From Sphingomonas sp. So64.6b (GTDB taxonomy: Bacteria > Pseudomonadota > Alphaproteobacteria > Sphingomonadales > Sphingomonadaceae), in NCBI RefSeq assembly GCF_014171475.1, contig NZ_CP048817.1:3472001-3536000 (forward strand): DNA of 64,000 nt, given 5' to 3'. The position numbers and the translations under genes were made by a program. The notes beneath the pieces were generated by a model, which had not been told where the DNA came from, did no database searches, and was given only the letters and a program-made list of their open reading frames with translations. How positions within the stretch are numbered: position 1 is the stretch's first letter; every line of letters begins with the position of its first letter. Below, one piece after another: positions 18,398 through 27,558 of the stretch.

Positions 18398-18748
18398 CTA
18401 GCGCAGCCGATCGTAGCAGGCCGTCTCGAAGACGACGCGATCCTCCTTGTCGAACAGAAACGTCTCGACGCAGTTCCGTCCGGAGTCGTCCTCATAATGC
18501 AGCGTCAATGCCAGATGCCCCGAATAGACCGCGCGTTTCTCCAGCCTGAGCCGTGGCATGCGCCGCATCGCCTCCCCCCAGTAATCCCGCAGGGATTCGA
18601 TGCCGCACACCATACCATCGACTGCATATACCTTGGCGAAGGGCGAACGCATCTCCACTGCCGGTGCGTACAGCGCGAGCGGGGCCTCCAAATCCCGCCG
18701 GTTCCAGGCGTCAATCCATTTATCCGCCCAGCGGTCCGCAAGGATCAT
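18398..18748 (-). CDS. NTF2-like (SnoaL-fold) protein
   Basis: A 116-residue protein has the NTF2-like pattern: WIDAWNRRDLEAPLALYAP, VEMRSPFAKVYAVDGMVCGIESLRDYWGEAMRRMP and LHYEDDSGRNCVETFLFDKEDRVV. Members are cyclases, isomerases or binding proteins with a conical cavity. No specific reaction can be assigned. It stands alone at the edge of the catabolic region, which contains a second NTF2-like gene (22179-22577), so a role in the same pathway is possible. Confidence 0.75.
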   Translation of the reverse strand: MILADRWADKWIDAWNRRDLEAPLALYAPAVEMRSPFAKVYAVDGMVCGIESLRDYWGEAMRRMPRLRLEKRAVYSGHLALTLHYEDDSGRNCVETFLFDKEDRVVFETACYDRLR

Positions 18749-19315
18749 GTGACCAGTCCAATCTCTCGGCCCGACAATGGCCCGCCGCGATTACGTCCAC
18801 GACTTGCCGAACGCAAACACCCGTAATGGGCGTTGCTTTTTCAATGCTGACGCCCCGAGCATTTTTGGCGCAGGTACCTTGTGCTTTTAGTCGACGATCT
18901 TGACGAGCGCGTTAACCGGCTCGACATCGACTGGACCTGATTCAGCCACGACTCCGAAAAGATCCTCGGCGCCATAAGCATAGCCCTACGAAGCACCGAC
19001 CTGGCAATGATGTGGAGCTTAAACCAGACCCGATCGGCGCCGGATCGATCAGCGAAGCCGTTCGGCGTCAAATACCTTCTGGACGATTTGCCGATCACCG
19101 TTGAGGAATAAGCACGACTGCAGGTCCGTCACCTCACGCAGAGGGATCCGAAGGCTGATCGCGGCGCTACCTACGTGCGCTAACGATGTCTGATGCCCGG
19201 TTCTGTGTGCACGCGCGCTCTGTCGGGGTGCCTGATACCTAAATTCGGCTGACAAACGTTCGTCTGCGCCGGCAAGCTGCGACGAACGATTTGCGACGCA
19301 TCCGCGTGAAAGGCT
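18749..19315. other. Gene-poor stretch, possibly decayed
   Basis: No intact gene. The minus strand near 19050-19170 carries a protein-like tail (ISLRIPLREVTDLQSCLFLNG), but it lacks a start region and I do not recognise it. The rest shows nothing I can name. Confidence 0.4.
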
Positions 19316-19744
19316 TTAGCGGTGGCAACGCAATTCGGCGGCTCTTATTCCCGCAAATGCGCAACGCTCGTCGATGTCAGGTGTATCGCCGGACACTCCA
19401 ACCGCAGCGATCGGCAACCCATCGTCGCCGACGATGATGACACCTCCTGGAGACGCTACCAAGCCATGGACCGACAAGGATGCAAGCGACGTCACGAATA
19501 CGGGGCGATCAACAGCCATCACCGCGAGTTCGCGCGAAGACATTCCCATGGCAAGCGCCCCTGCCGCCTTAGCAATGGCAATTTTGGGCCGAAGGATTGA
19601 AGCGCCATCCTGACGGGCGACAGCGACAAGATTTCCGCCATGGTCAAGTACGGCGACGCAAAGCGGCCTCGCACCGGTGTCTCGCGCTTCAGCGAAGGCG
19701 CCGGCCAGGATTGCGTCGGCCTGAGCAAGCGCCAGGCGGCTCAC
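19316..19744 (-). CDS. GlcG/HbpS-family (DUF336) protein
   Basis: This 142-residue protein contains LAQADAILAGAFAEARDTGARPLCVAVLDHGGNLVAVARQDGA and SPGGVIIVGDDGLPIAAVGVSG, the usual signature of the GlcG/HbpS family. These small proteins are linked to haem or cofactor binding and often sit in glycolate, diol or aromatic catabolic operons without a defined enzymatic role. Its GTG start overlaps the TGA of the upstream esterase (GTGA), so the two genes form a coupled operon. Confidence 0.82.
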   Translation of the reverse strand: MSRLALAQADAILAGAFAEARDTGARPLCVAVLDHGGNLVAVARQDGASILRPKIAIAKAAGALAMGMSSRELAVMAVDRPVFVTSLASLSVHGLVASPGGVIIVGDDGLPIAAVGVSGDTPDIDERCAFAGIRAAELRCHR

Positions 19745-20877
19745 TGAGCCCTGCTCCGCGTAACAGGGCGTCGGCCGCGGCTCGGCGCGGGCCTGGCCTT
19801 GCCGTTACGAAACGTGACAGCGAGCTTCGCCGCAACTTCGTCGATCGCGTCACGGCCCGCTGGAATCGCTCCGCCCATGTTTACAAACGCATGGATCGTG
19901 CGGCGGTAGCGATGCAAATCCACCGACACGCCGGCATCGCGCATCAGCGATGCATATTCCTCGCCATCATCCCTCATGATGTCGAATTCGGGTACGATGA
20001 CCAACGCAGACGGTAAGCCGTCGAAGCGGGTCGCAAGGATAGGTTGTACGCGGGGGTCGGACAGTTCTTTGGCGTCTTCGACATATTGCGCGTAAATCCA
20101 GGCCAGCTCCGCCTTGCCGAAGAAATAGCCTTGGGCGTAGAGATCCATCGAGCGGCTGTGTCCGCGCGTTCCGACGGCTGGATAAATAAGGACCTGAAGT
20201 TGCAATGGCGGGCCATGGCGGTCCCGCGCCATCTGGCTGACGACCGCCGCGATGTTGCCGCCGGCAGAATCGCCACCAACGGCGATGCGACTGCTGTCCA
20301 AGCCGACACTGGCGCCTTCGGCATGGACCCACTGAAGCGCGGCATAGCTGTCATCGATACCTTGCGGGAACCGATGCTCTGGCGCGAGCCTATAATCCAC
20401 CGACACGATCGCTGCCCCCGATTTTGCACTGATGAGCTGCAACATGGAATCATAGGTATCGGTGGAATTCGTCATGGCGCCACCACCATGAAAATAGACC
20501 ATCACCGGAAGTTGTTTTGTCACCGCACCGAGCGGGCGAAAGATGCTGATCGGGATCTGGCCGTTGGGTCCAGCGATCGTCCTGTTCTCGCGTGACGCGA
20601 CATGGGGATTGGGCAAGCTGAACTGGCCAAAGAACGCGTCATAGCCTTGCCGGAGTTGGACCGGTGGAAGGGTCCAGGGCGCAGGCCCCTCATTCGCGGC
20701 GATGCGGTCAAGGACCAGGCGCGATCCCGCATCGAGATCGGCTTCGGTATAAGGAACCAATATCGCGCGCACCGGGGCTTCGTTGATCGGATTCAAACCG
20801 GTCGTCGTCTGGCTGTAGACGGCCGGGGTCGCGATGCACGCGATCAGCAGTGTTACAAGTTTCAGCGGTTTCATCAT
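19741..20877 (-). CDS. Exported alpha/beta hydrolase, HSL-type esterase
   Basis: This 378-residue protein has an N-terminal signal peptide (LVTLLIACIATPAVYS). The HSL/type IV esterase motifs are present: oxyanion motif HGGGAM, then YRLAPEHRFP, nucleophile elbow GGDSAGG, Asp near VPEFDIMRDD and His in TIHAFVNMG. It probably hydrolyses a small ester outside the cytoplasm. It shares HGGGAM and FFF-x-AEL-WIY-QY motifs with the cytoplasmic hydrolase at 27559-28554, suggesting duplicates adapted to two compartments. GGAG lies upstream of the ATG. It is divergent from an M20 peptidase gene and coupled to the GlcG-like gene. Confidence 0.88.
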   Translation of the reverse strand: MMKPLKLVTLLIACIATPAVYSQTTTGLNPINEAPVRAILVPYTEADLDAGSRLVLDRIAANEGPAPWTLPPVQLRQGYDAFFGQFSLPNPHVASRENRTIAGPNGQIPISIFRPLGAVTKQLPVMVYFHGGGAMTNSTDTYDSMLQLISAKSGAAIVSVDYRLAPEHRFPQGIDDSYAALQWVHAEGASVGLDSSRIAVGGDSAGGNIAAVVSQMARDRHGPPLQLQVLIYPAVGTRGHSRSMDLYAQGYFFGKAELAWIYAQYVEDAKELSDPRVQPILATRFDGLPSALVIVPEFDIMRDDGEEYASLMRDAGVSVDLHRYRRTIHAFVNMGGAIPAGRDAIDEVAAKLAVTFRNGKARPAPSRGRRPVTRSRAQ

Positions 20878-21031
20878 GGGGAATCTCCGTCGCCATCAAA
20901 GGCGAGATCACCCTGTTCCTACCGACGAGGATGTGCGCCGTCCGAAAGTGTGGTGCCTCGGCCATCCTTTCGAGCGGCGTTTCTGCCGCCATGGGCTTCG
21001 ATCTAAGGCAGTCGTTGATGGGGAGAATATT

Positions 21032-22168
21032 GTGATCAGTGCGATCGAGCTGACGAGGGCGCTGCTCGCGTTCGACACTTGCAACCCGCCCGGCCTCGAA
21101 GCCGAATCTGGCCGGTATCTCGCGCACTTGCTCGAAATGAACGGTTTCGTCGTCGAAACACAGGACTTCGCGCCGCATCGCCTGAACATAATCGCCCGCC
21201 TCGATGGCAGTGACGCCGACGCGGCACCGCTGGTCCTGACCGGGCATTTGGACACGGTTCCCCTTGGCGCCGCGCCTTGGTCGCGGGACCCGTTTAACGG
21301 AGAGCTGAGTGACGGCCGGCTCTACGGACGCGGTGTTTCCGACATGAAGGCCGGAGTAGCGGCGATGGCTTGCGCCGCGATCCGCTTCGCGCGGGGACCG
21401 CGATTGCGGCGCGGCCTGGTCCTTGTGTTCACCAGTGGCGAGGAAACTGGCTGTATCGGCGCCCTCGCGTTCGCCAACGCGGCACGGCCATTGGTGCACC
21501 GGGCAAGCGCAATGCTCGTCGGTGAGCCGACCGCAAATCGCATCTCGACCGCCCATAAAGGCTGTGTCGCGGTGAAAGCACATACGACCGGGATCACGGC
21601 GCATTCGTCCATGCCTGAAAAAGGGGAAAACGCCATCTACGCTGCTGCACAGGCAGTCGCGAGGATCGCCGGGCACGTTCCCGCAGGCCGCGTCGATCCC
21701 TTGCTTGGCTGCGCAACCATCAACGTTGGAATGATTACGGGCGGCCTCAATTATAATTCCGTACCCGACGCTGCGGAATTCACCGTCGATGTGCGCACGG
21801 TGCCAGGAATGGACCACGACATGGTGCATGCCTCGCTGGCAGATCTGCTCGGAAACGCCGTACGGCTTGAACGCTTTGTCGATATGCCGCCGGTGGGAAC
21901 AGCCGCCGATCATCGCTTCGTTGGTGTGCTTCGCGATATCGTTGCGGATGTTTTTGGATCCGACGCAAATCTGGAGCCGCTGCCGATCCCCTTCTTTTCA
22001 GATGCTTCCGTGTTCCAGCCGCTTTGGCGTTGCCCGACGATCATCATCGGGCCCGGTGAGCCCTCGCAGGCTCATCAGACCGATGAATGGTGCGAGGCAG
22101 AAGCAATCCCGATGGCGGTCGAGATCTATGCTCGGACGATCGCGGCGTGGTGCGACCATACCGATTGA
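21032..22168 (+). CDS. M20-family metallopeptidase (ArgE/DapE-like)
   Basis: This 378-residue protein has the M20 signatures LTGHLDTVPLG (metal His/Asp), RGVSDMKAGVAAM (bridging Asp), TSGEETGCIGA (catalytic Glu-Glu), GEPTANR and a late metal-binding His (SQAHQTDEW). It likely removes an acyl or amino-acid group from a small amide. The GTG start at 21032 has GGGGAG seven bases upstream. A longer frame from 20834 would overlap the divergent esterase and reads poorly. It lies in the catabolic region, so it may release an amino acid conjugate of the unknown substrate. Confidence 0.88.
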   Translation: MISAIELTRALLAFDTCNPPGLEAESGRYLAHLLEMNGFVVETQDFAPHRLNIIARLDGSDADAAPLVLTGHLDTVPLGAAPWSRDPFNGELSDGRLYGRGVSDMKAGVAAMACAAIRFARGPRLRRGLVLVFTSGEETGCIGALAFANAARPLVHRASAMLVGEPTANRISTAHKGCVAVKAHTTGITAHSSMPEKGENAIYAAAQAVARIAGHVPAGRVDPLLGCATINVGMITGGLNYNSVPDAAEFTVDVRTVPGMDHDMVHASLADLLGNAVRLERFVDMPPVGTAADHRFVGVLRDIVADVFGSDANLEPLPIPFFSDASVFQPLWRCPTIIIGPGEPSQAHQTDEWCEAEAIPMAVEIYARTIAAWCDHTD

Positions 22169-22178
22169 ACCAGCCCGC

Positions 22179-22577
22179 CTAGAAGATCCCGTTCGTGTGA
22201 GCCATGTCGGCCGGCACGTCCTGTATGACGTCCCAGTGCTCGACCATAAGCCCCTCTTCGAAACGGAAGATTTCCACGATCGCTTTGCCGCGCGGGTCGT
22301 CAGGACCGTAGGTATAGTGGCAATGCGCCCAGACATAGTCACCCTCCGCGATCAGACGCTTCACCTCGACCGCATAGCTTTGGAATTGCTGATCGAACTT
22401 TTCCACCAGGCTCATCAGGCCGTCAAAGCCATCAGGTACCACGGCGCTATGCTGGATATATTTGACCGGATTGATGTAGGTCGCCATCGCCGCCCGCTTT
22501 TCCGCCACTAATCGACCGGGCGTGAACGCTGCGTTCAACAAGGCAGTCACCTTCATTTTGTTCTCTTCGAGGTTCAT
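22179..22577 (-). CDS. NTF2-like (SnoaL-fold) protein
   Basis: This 132-residue protein begins MNLEENKMKVTALLNAAF with GGAGA upstream. It contains YIQHSAVVPDGFDGLMSLVEKF, GDYVWAHCHYTYGP and VEIFRFEEGLMVEHWDVIQDVP, the classic predicted SnoaL-like pattern (EIFRFxxGxIxEHWDV). These enzymes act as polyketide cyclases, isomerases or hydratases in catabolic operons. It is divergent from the EthD-aldehyde dehydrogenase operon, across a region containing a palindrome (22624-22642), and converges on the M20 peptidase gene. Confidence 0.83.
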   Translation of the reverse strand: MNLEENKMKVTALLNAAFTPGRLVAEKRAAMATYINPVKYIQHSAVVPDGFDGLMSLVEKFDQQFQSYAVEVKRLIAEGDYVWAHCHYTYGPDDPRGKAIVEIFRFEEGLMVEHWDVIQDVPADMAHTNGIF

Positions 22578-22623
22578 GCGCCGGTCTCCACTGGCCGTGC
22601 GGCAACAAATTCGGCCGCGCTGC

Positions 22624-22642
22624 ATGAGCGGATAACGCTCAT
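22624..22642. promoter_or_regulatory. Palindrome in divergent promoter region
   Basis: ATGAGCG-GATAA-CGCTCAT is a perfect 7+7 palindrome with a 5-base spacer. It sits between the NTF2-like gene and the EthD operon, at a sensible position for an operator of one or both promoters. The regulator is unknown; the LuxR/MalT-like protein at 31465 is one candidate. Confidence 0.4.
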
Positions 22643-22721
22643 CCGCCAGGTCTTTGCCATACAAAGGTGTGGTGAAATCTTGCGCCCGCGCCGGCAGTAG
22701 CGCTGGCTCGTCTATCGGGAA

Positions 22722-23066
22722 ATGGCCATGATCAAGATCACCGTCTTATACCCCAGGGCCGCCGGCACCTGGTTCGATTTCGACTATTATCTCGAAAAGC
22801 ATATGCCGCTGTCGATTGCGCGGCTCGGTTCGGCAATGGAGCGAATTACCGTCGAACGGGTCACCAGCCCCGGCGAGCCGTATCCCGAGCCAGGCTTTCA
22901 CGCGGTCTGTTCATTCGTCTGCGCGTCGCGCGACAAGTTCGAAGCTGCATTCCTCCCGCACATGGCCGAATTGCAGGGCGACGCGCCACATTACACCAAC
23001 AGCCAGCAGATCGTCCTGTTGAACGAAATCGAAATCGATTTCGCAGGACTGGAGGCGCAGGCGTGA
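22722..23066 (+). CDS. EthD-family protein
   Basis: This 114-residue protein has the EthD/dimeric alpha-beta barrel pattern: IKITVLYPRAAGTWFDFDYYLEKHMPLSIARLG, FHAVCSFVCASRDKFEAAFLPHMAELQGD and YTNSQQIVLLNEIEI. EthD proteins occur in catabolic operons, often beside oxygenases or dehydrogenases, with roles from chaperoning to lyase or reductase chemistry. Its TGA overlaps the aldehyde dehydrogenase ATG by one base (TGATG), so it leads a coupled operon. A second ATG at 22728 is an alternative start. Confidence 0.85.
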   Translation: MAMIKITVLYPRAAGTWFDFDYYLEKHMPLSIARLGSAMERITVERVTSPGEPYPEPGFHAVCSFVCASRDKFEAAFLPHMAELQGDAPHYTNSQQIVLLNEIEIDFAGLEAQA

Positions 23067-24496
23067 TGCGCGATTGTCATCAGTTCTATATCGGCGGCGC
23101 CTGGATCGATCCGGCGGACGGCGCGGATATTCTCTTCCCCGTCATCGACCCCGCGACCGAGCGGCCGATCGGAACTATCGCGTTAGGCGGTGAACTGGAC
23201 GTCGATCGCGCAGTCCTTTCCGCAAGGACGGCACTGCCTGCATGGTCGGCAACCACTGTGCCGGAACGGCTTCAGACGCTCCACAAGCTGGTTGCCGAAT
23301 TCAAGCGGCGCTACGACGATATCGCCGAAGCGATCACCCTCGAAATGGGCGCTCCGCCTCCGCTGGCTAAAGGCGCACAGACCGGCATCGGGCTGTCGCA
23401 TCTTGGCGCCGCGATCGAAGCACTCGAGCATTACGCGTTCGACACGACGCGCGGCACGACCCGGATCGTGCGCGAGGCGATCGGTGTTTGCGGGTTCATC
23501 ACGCCCTGGAACTGGCCGATCAACCAGATCGTCTGTAAAGTCGCGCCGGCGCTTGCCTGCGGGTGCACCATGGTGCTGAAGCCATCCGAGCTTGCGCCCT
23601 TTTCGGCAGTGATCTGGGCAGAAATCTGCGATGCGGCGGGCCTCCCACCCGGCGTGTTCAACCTGGTCAATGGCGACGGTCCGACGGTCGGCGCTGCGAT
23701 CGCGCGCCACCCGGGCATCGACATGGTGTCTTTTACCGGGTCGACACGCGCCGGTATCGAAGTCGCGCGCGACGCCGCCGCAAGCGTCAAACGGGTCCAT
23801 CAGGAACTCGGCGGAAAGTCGGCACACATTATCCTCGACGACGATCGCCTCGAAGAGGGCGTGCGCTGGGGTGTTCGCGGTGTGGCGCTCAACGCCGGAC
23901 AGAATTGCAACGCGCCCACCCGCATGTTGGTGCCGCGAAACCGGCTCGATGAAGTGTTCCGGGTGGCGCGTGACGAGATCGCGAAGCTCAGCGTCGGCGG
24001 GCCCTCCGCGGATGTCGGCCCAGTCGTGAGCGACGCGCATTGGCAACGGATCCAGAGCCTCTTGAAAGCCGGTATCGAGGAAGGCGCGACGATTCTCGCC
24101 GGCGGTGTCGGTCGCCCCGCTGGCCTGGAAACAGGATACTTCGTTCGCCCCACGGTGTTTGGCGACGTCGAGAATAATATGTGCATTGCGCAGGAGGAAA
24201 TTTTTGGCCCCGTCCTCGTCATCATCTCCTACGACAGCGTCGATGAAGCGGTCGCGATGGCGAATGACACGCCCTATGGACTCGCCGCTTATCTCCACGG
24301 CCGCAATACGGATGTGCTTCGATCGCTCGCGGCCCGCCTCCGCGCTGGCCAGATCAATCTAAACGGGTCCGATCCGGACTTTATGGCGCCGTTCGGCGGG
24401 TACAAGCAGTCCGGCAATGGGCGGGAATGGGGCCATCACGCCTTTGCCGAATTTCTCGAGACCAAGGCAATCCTCGGCTATCGTGCCGCTGGTTGA
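23066..24496 (+). CDS. NAD(P)-dependent aldehyde dehydrogenase
   Basis: This 476-residue protein has full ALDH features: GVCGFITPWNWP, the cofactor loop FTGSTRAGIEV, catalytic Glu in HQELGGKSAH, catalytic Cys in NAGQNCNAPTR and the C-terminal EEIFGPVL motif. It oxidises an aldehyde to an acid, with NAD+ or NADP+ undetermined. GGAGG precedes the ATG. It lies between EthD-like and TonB receptor genes, so it probably oxidises an intermediate of the imported compound. The acyl-CoA ligase on the opposite strand could then activate the acid. Confidence 0.93.
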   Translation: MRDCHQFYIGGAWIDPADGADILFPVIDPATERPIGTIALGGELDVDRAVLSARTALPAWSATTVPERLQTLHKLVAEFKRRYDDIAEAITLEMGAPPPLAKGAQTGIGLSHLGAAIEALEHYAFDTTRGTTRIVREAIGVCGFITPWNWPINQIVCKVAPALACGCTMVLKPSELAPFSAVIWAEICDAAGLPPGVFNLVNGDGPTVGAAIARHPGIDMVSFTGSTRAGIEVARDAAASVKRVHQELGGKSAHIILDDDRLEEGVRWGVRGVALNAGQNCNAPTRMLVPRNRLDEVFRVARDEIAKLSVGGPSADVGPVVSDAHWQRIQSLLKAGIEEGATILAGGVGRPAGLETGYFVRPTVFGDVENNMCIAQEEIFGPVLVIISYDSVDEAVAMANDTPYGLAAYLHGRNTDVLRSLAARLRAGQINLNGSDPDFMAPFGGYKQSGNGREWGHHAFAEFLETKAILGYRAAG

Positions 24497-24613
24497 GAAC
24501 ACGGCAATCCTCCATACTTTCAGATGGCTGCGCGGCGCCTGCCTCGTTCCAGGGTCAGATCGAGAACCGGCATCAGTCAGACCGGAATCGTCAAATAATC
24601 TTGGGGAGGAATA

Positions 24614-26935
24614 ATGACTTATCGCCATCGATTCTGGCTTCTCGGCGCCACTTCACTCATGATGACGCCTTACAGCGCGCGGGCGCAGGTCGCCCCTGTT
24701 GCAACACAGGACCCGGCCTCCGCCGACGTCGGCGACCAGCTCGAGGATATTGTCGTGACCGCGCAAAAGCGCCGGCAGAGCGTGAACGACGTCCCTATAT
24801 CGATCACGGCCCTTGATGGCGGCCACCTCGCTGAGCAAGGCGTTCGTCGTTCTGAAGATCTCGCCCGTGTCGTCCCAGGCCTGTCCTTCACGGAAACACA
24901 ATTCGACGCGCCGATCTTCACGCTTCGTGGCGTCGGCTATAATGAAAACAGCCTCGCAGCGAGCCCCACGGTCAGCGTCTATGTCGATGAAGTCCCTCTG
25001 CCCTTTCCCGTGATGACACGCGGTGGCACGCTCGACCTCGAGCGGGTCGAGGTCCTCAAAGGCCCGCAGGGAACCTTGTTCGGACAGAATTCCACCGGCG
25101 GAGCGATAAACTATGTCGCAGCCAAGCCGACCGCACAGTTTTTAGCGGGCGGCGAAGCGACCTTCGGTCGCTTCTCAACTTTCGATGCCAGCGCCTTTGT
25201 GAGCGGACCTCTGTCCGACACGGTGCGCGCGCGCGCATCGGTGAGCACGACGCAGGGCGGCGATTGGCAGCGGAGCACCACGCGCAACGACCGGCTCGGA
25301 TCGCAAGATCTGCTCACTGGTCGCCTGCTGCTCGACTGGGCGCCATCAAGCGATGTGCGCTTTGAACTCAACATCAATGGCTGGCGCGACAAATCAGACA
25401 GCGCCGCGGCACAACTGGTCGGCCTTTTTTCGGCCAATGGCAGTCCGCTTCCAGCGTCGTTCACGAGTGCGCCGATCGTGCTCGATCCCCGGGCTGCGGA
25501 CTGGACCCCCGGACTGCCGCTCGCGCGCGACAATGATTTCGTCCAGGCCTCGCTTCGCGCGGACTGGTCGCTGGGGAAGAACATCACGGTCACGTCAATC
25601 ACGGCCTATGATCGCTTTCGGCGAAACAGCTTGCAGGATGCCGATGGCCTGCAGGCGACCGACCTTCATCTAAGGCTCGGCGGCCGCGTGCAGTCGTTCA
25701 CTCAGGAGCTTCGGCTTGCCGGGACAGGAAGCCGGTTCAACTGGGTGGTTGGGGGTAACTACCAGAGGGACCGGGTTCACGACCTGCAACAGGTCTTCTT
25801 GGAAGATTCGCCGGCGTCGTTCATCGGGCCATTGCAGTTTCGCAGCATCATCAACGATGCCCAGAATGCCATCACAACCTGGGCCGGCTTCGCCAATGCC
25901 GAATATGAGATCGCCGACCGGCTGACGGTCCAGGCCGGCGCGCGCTATACGCGCTCGTCGATCGACTATCGCGCGTGCACGAAGGATACCGGCGCCGATG
26001 ACATCGCCGCCATCATTCGGTTCGTACAGGGACTGGTTGGCGCTCCCATGACTGCCGCCGCTGGCCAGTGCGTCACATTGCAGCCCGATTTCTCGGCCGG
26101 AGATTTTGTCGACTCGCTGGATGAGGACAATCTGTCCTGGCGCGCCGGCGTCAATTTCAAGCCGAGCGCCGGCGCACTGGTCTATGCGAATGTCTCGCGA
26201 GGATACAAGGCGGGCAGCTTCCCAACGCTTTCCGCACAGTCTTCGACTCAGCTGGCGCCAGTGACTCAAGAAGCGTTGATGGCCTATGAGCTTGGCTTCA
26301 AGCTGCCGCTTGCCGGTAACAGGGTGCGCCTGAACGGTGCGGCGTTCTTCTATGATTATCGGGACAAGCAGCTTTCCGGCCGTATCCAGACCTTGTTCGG
26401 CCAGTTGCAGAACCTCGTCAATATCCCGCGCTCAATGGTCAAAGGGGCGGAATTGCAGCTCTCCTGGCTTCCGGTGCGCGGCCTCAATGTCAGCGCAGCC
26501 GGCACCTATCTTCAGACCCGAATCCGCCGCAACCCTGACGGCACCTCATTTCAGAATTTCGATCAGTTTGGTAGCGTGGTCTCGCTGAGCGGTAACGCTT
26601 TCCCATATTCACCCAAGTGGCAGCTCAGCGGCGATGCACAATATGACTGGCATGTATCGGGCCAGATCGACGCGTTCGTCGGCGCAGCGGCAAACTATCG
26701 GAGCGCCACCAAGGCCGCACTTGAAGACGATGCGCGGCTCGCCATCGACGCCTATACGCTGGTCGATGTACGCGCAGGCATCAAGGACGCCGACGACCGC
26801 TGGCGGTTGTCGATTTACGGACGCAACATATTTAATGCCTATTACTGGAACAACGTACTCCATATCCAGGATACAATCGTCCGCTATACAGGGCGCCCTG
26901 CGGAATATGGCGTCTCGGTCGGCTTCAAATTCTGA
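24614..26935 (+). CDS. TonB-dependent receptor of the catabolic cluster
   Basis: This 773-residue outer-membrane receptor has a signal peptide ending near YSARA. The TonB-box region is EDIVVTAQKRRQSVNDVPISITAL, and the plug motifs are FTLRGVGYNENS and LDLERVEVLKGPQGTLFGQNSTGGAINYV. The barrel ends ...EYGVSVGFKF with a terminal Phe. There is no STN domain, unlike the lasso receptor. GGGGAGG lies just upstream. Sphingomonads carry many such receptors for plant- and aromatic-derived compounds, and its place between aldehyde dehydrogenase and FMN reductase implies uptake of the pathway substrate. Confidence 0.93.
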   Translation: MTYRHRFWLLGATSLMMTPYSARAQVAPVATQDPASADVGDQLEDIVVTAQKRRQSVNDVPISITALDGGHLAEQGVRRSEDLARVVPGLSFTETQFDAPIFTLRGVGYNENSLAASPTVSVYVDEVPLPFPVMTRGGTLDLERVEVLKGPQGTLFGQNSTGGAINYVAAKPTAQFLAGGEATFGRFSTFDASAFVSGPLSDTVRARASVSTTQGGDWQRSTTRNDRLGSQDLLTGRLLLDWAPSSDVRFELNINGWRDKSDSAAAQLVGLFSANGSPLPASFTSAPIVLDPRAADWTPGLPLARDNDFVQASLRADWSLGKNITVTSITAYDRFRRNSLQDADGLQATDLHLRLGGRVQSFTQELRLAGTGSRFNWVVGGNYQRDRVHDLQQVFLEDSPASFIGPLQFRSIINDAQNAITTWAGFANAEYEIADRLTVQAGARYTRSSIDYRACTKDTGADDIAAIIRFVQGLVGAPMTAAAGQCVTLQPDFSAGDFVDSLDEDNLSWRAGVNFKPSAGALVYANVSRGYKAGSFPTLSAQSSTQLAPVTQEALMAYELGFKLPLAGNRVRLNGAAFFYDYRDKQLSGRIQTLFGQLQNLVNIPRSMVKGAELQLSWLPVRGLNVSAAGTYLQTRIRRNPDGTSFQNFDQFGSVVSLSGNAFPYSPKWQLSGDAQYDWHVSGQIDAFVGAAANYRSATKAALEDDARLAIDAYTLVDVRAGIKDADDRWRLSIYGRNIFNAYYWNNVLHIQDTIVRYTGRPAEYGVSVGFKF

Positions 26936-26940
26936 TCCCC

Positions 26941-27501
26941 ATGACGCGGCATGAAGGTCTCAGGCTACTCGCGGTCGCGGGTAGCCTGAGGGAGGCCTCG
27001 TCGAATCTCGTTCTGCTCGAAGCGGCAAGTTCGATGGCGCCGGCGGGTGTTCATATTGAACTGTTTCGCGGGATCGGAGACCTGCCGCATTTCAACGCCG
27101 ATCTGGACGCGGATGGCCTCCTTCCCACCGCGGCACTAGCCTGGCGCGATCTTGTCGCGGGATGCGCAGGCATGATAATCTCCTGTCCAGAATATGCCGG
27201 CGGCATTCCTGGCACATTCAAGAACGCACTCGACTGGCTGGTCGGCGACGCACGATTCCAGGGCAAACCAATCCTCATCCTGAATGCGTCGCCACGCTCG
27301 GTCTCGGCACAGCAAGCGTTGCGGCTCGTCCTGCGGACAATGTCGGCCGACATCGTCGAAGAGGCATCGCTAACGCTCCCGCTTCTGGGCACCCGCTCAA
27401 CTGCCGGCGACATCAGGGCAAGCGGAGAATCTGCCGCACGAATGGCAACGTCGCTGCAGATCTTTGCGGATCATGTGCTTGCCGCGGACCATACTTTATA
27501 G
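26941..27501 (+). CDS. NAD(P)H-dependent FMN reductase / flavodoxin-fold oxidoreductase
   Basis: This 186-residue flavodoxin-like protein has LLAVAGSLREASSNLVLLEAA (phosphate-binding loop), ISCPEYAGGIPGTFKNALDWLVG (flavin-binding segment) and ILNASPRSVSAQQALRLVLR. The family reduces FMN, quinones or azo compounds, often to supply reduced flavin to a monooxygenase. It starts 5 bases after the TonB receptor stop and lies in the same operon. The nitronate monooxygenase-like gene at 30287 might be a flavin-dependent partner, though members of that family bind FMN tightly themselves. Confidence 0.85.
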   Translation: MTRHEGLRLLAVAGSLREASSNLVLLEAASSMAPAGVHIELFRGIGDLPHFNADLDADGLLPTAALAWRDLVAGCAGMIISCPEYAGGIPGTFKNALDWLVGDARFQGKPILILNASPRSVSAQQALRLVLRTMSADIVEEASLTLPLLGTRSTAGDIRASGESAARMATSLQIFADHVLAADHTL

Positions 27502-27558
27502 GGGCGCGGCTTCGTCCAGGCAAAGCAATGTCGACGCTTCATAGCGGGGAGCGTATCA

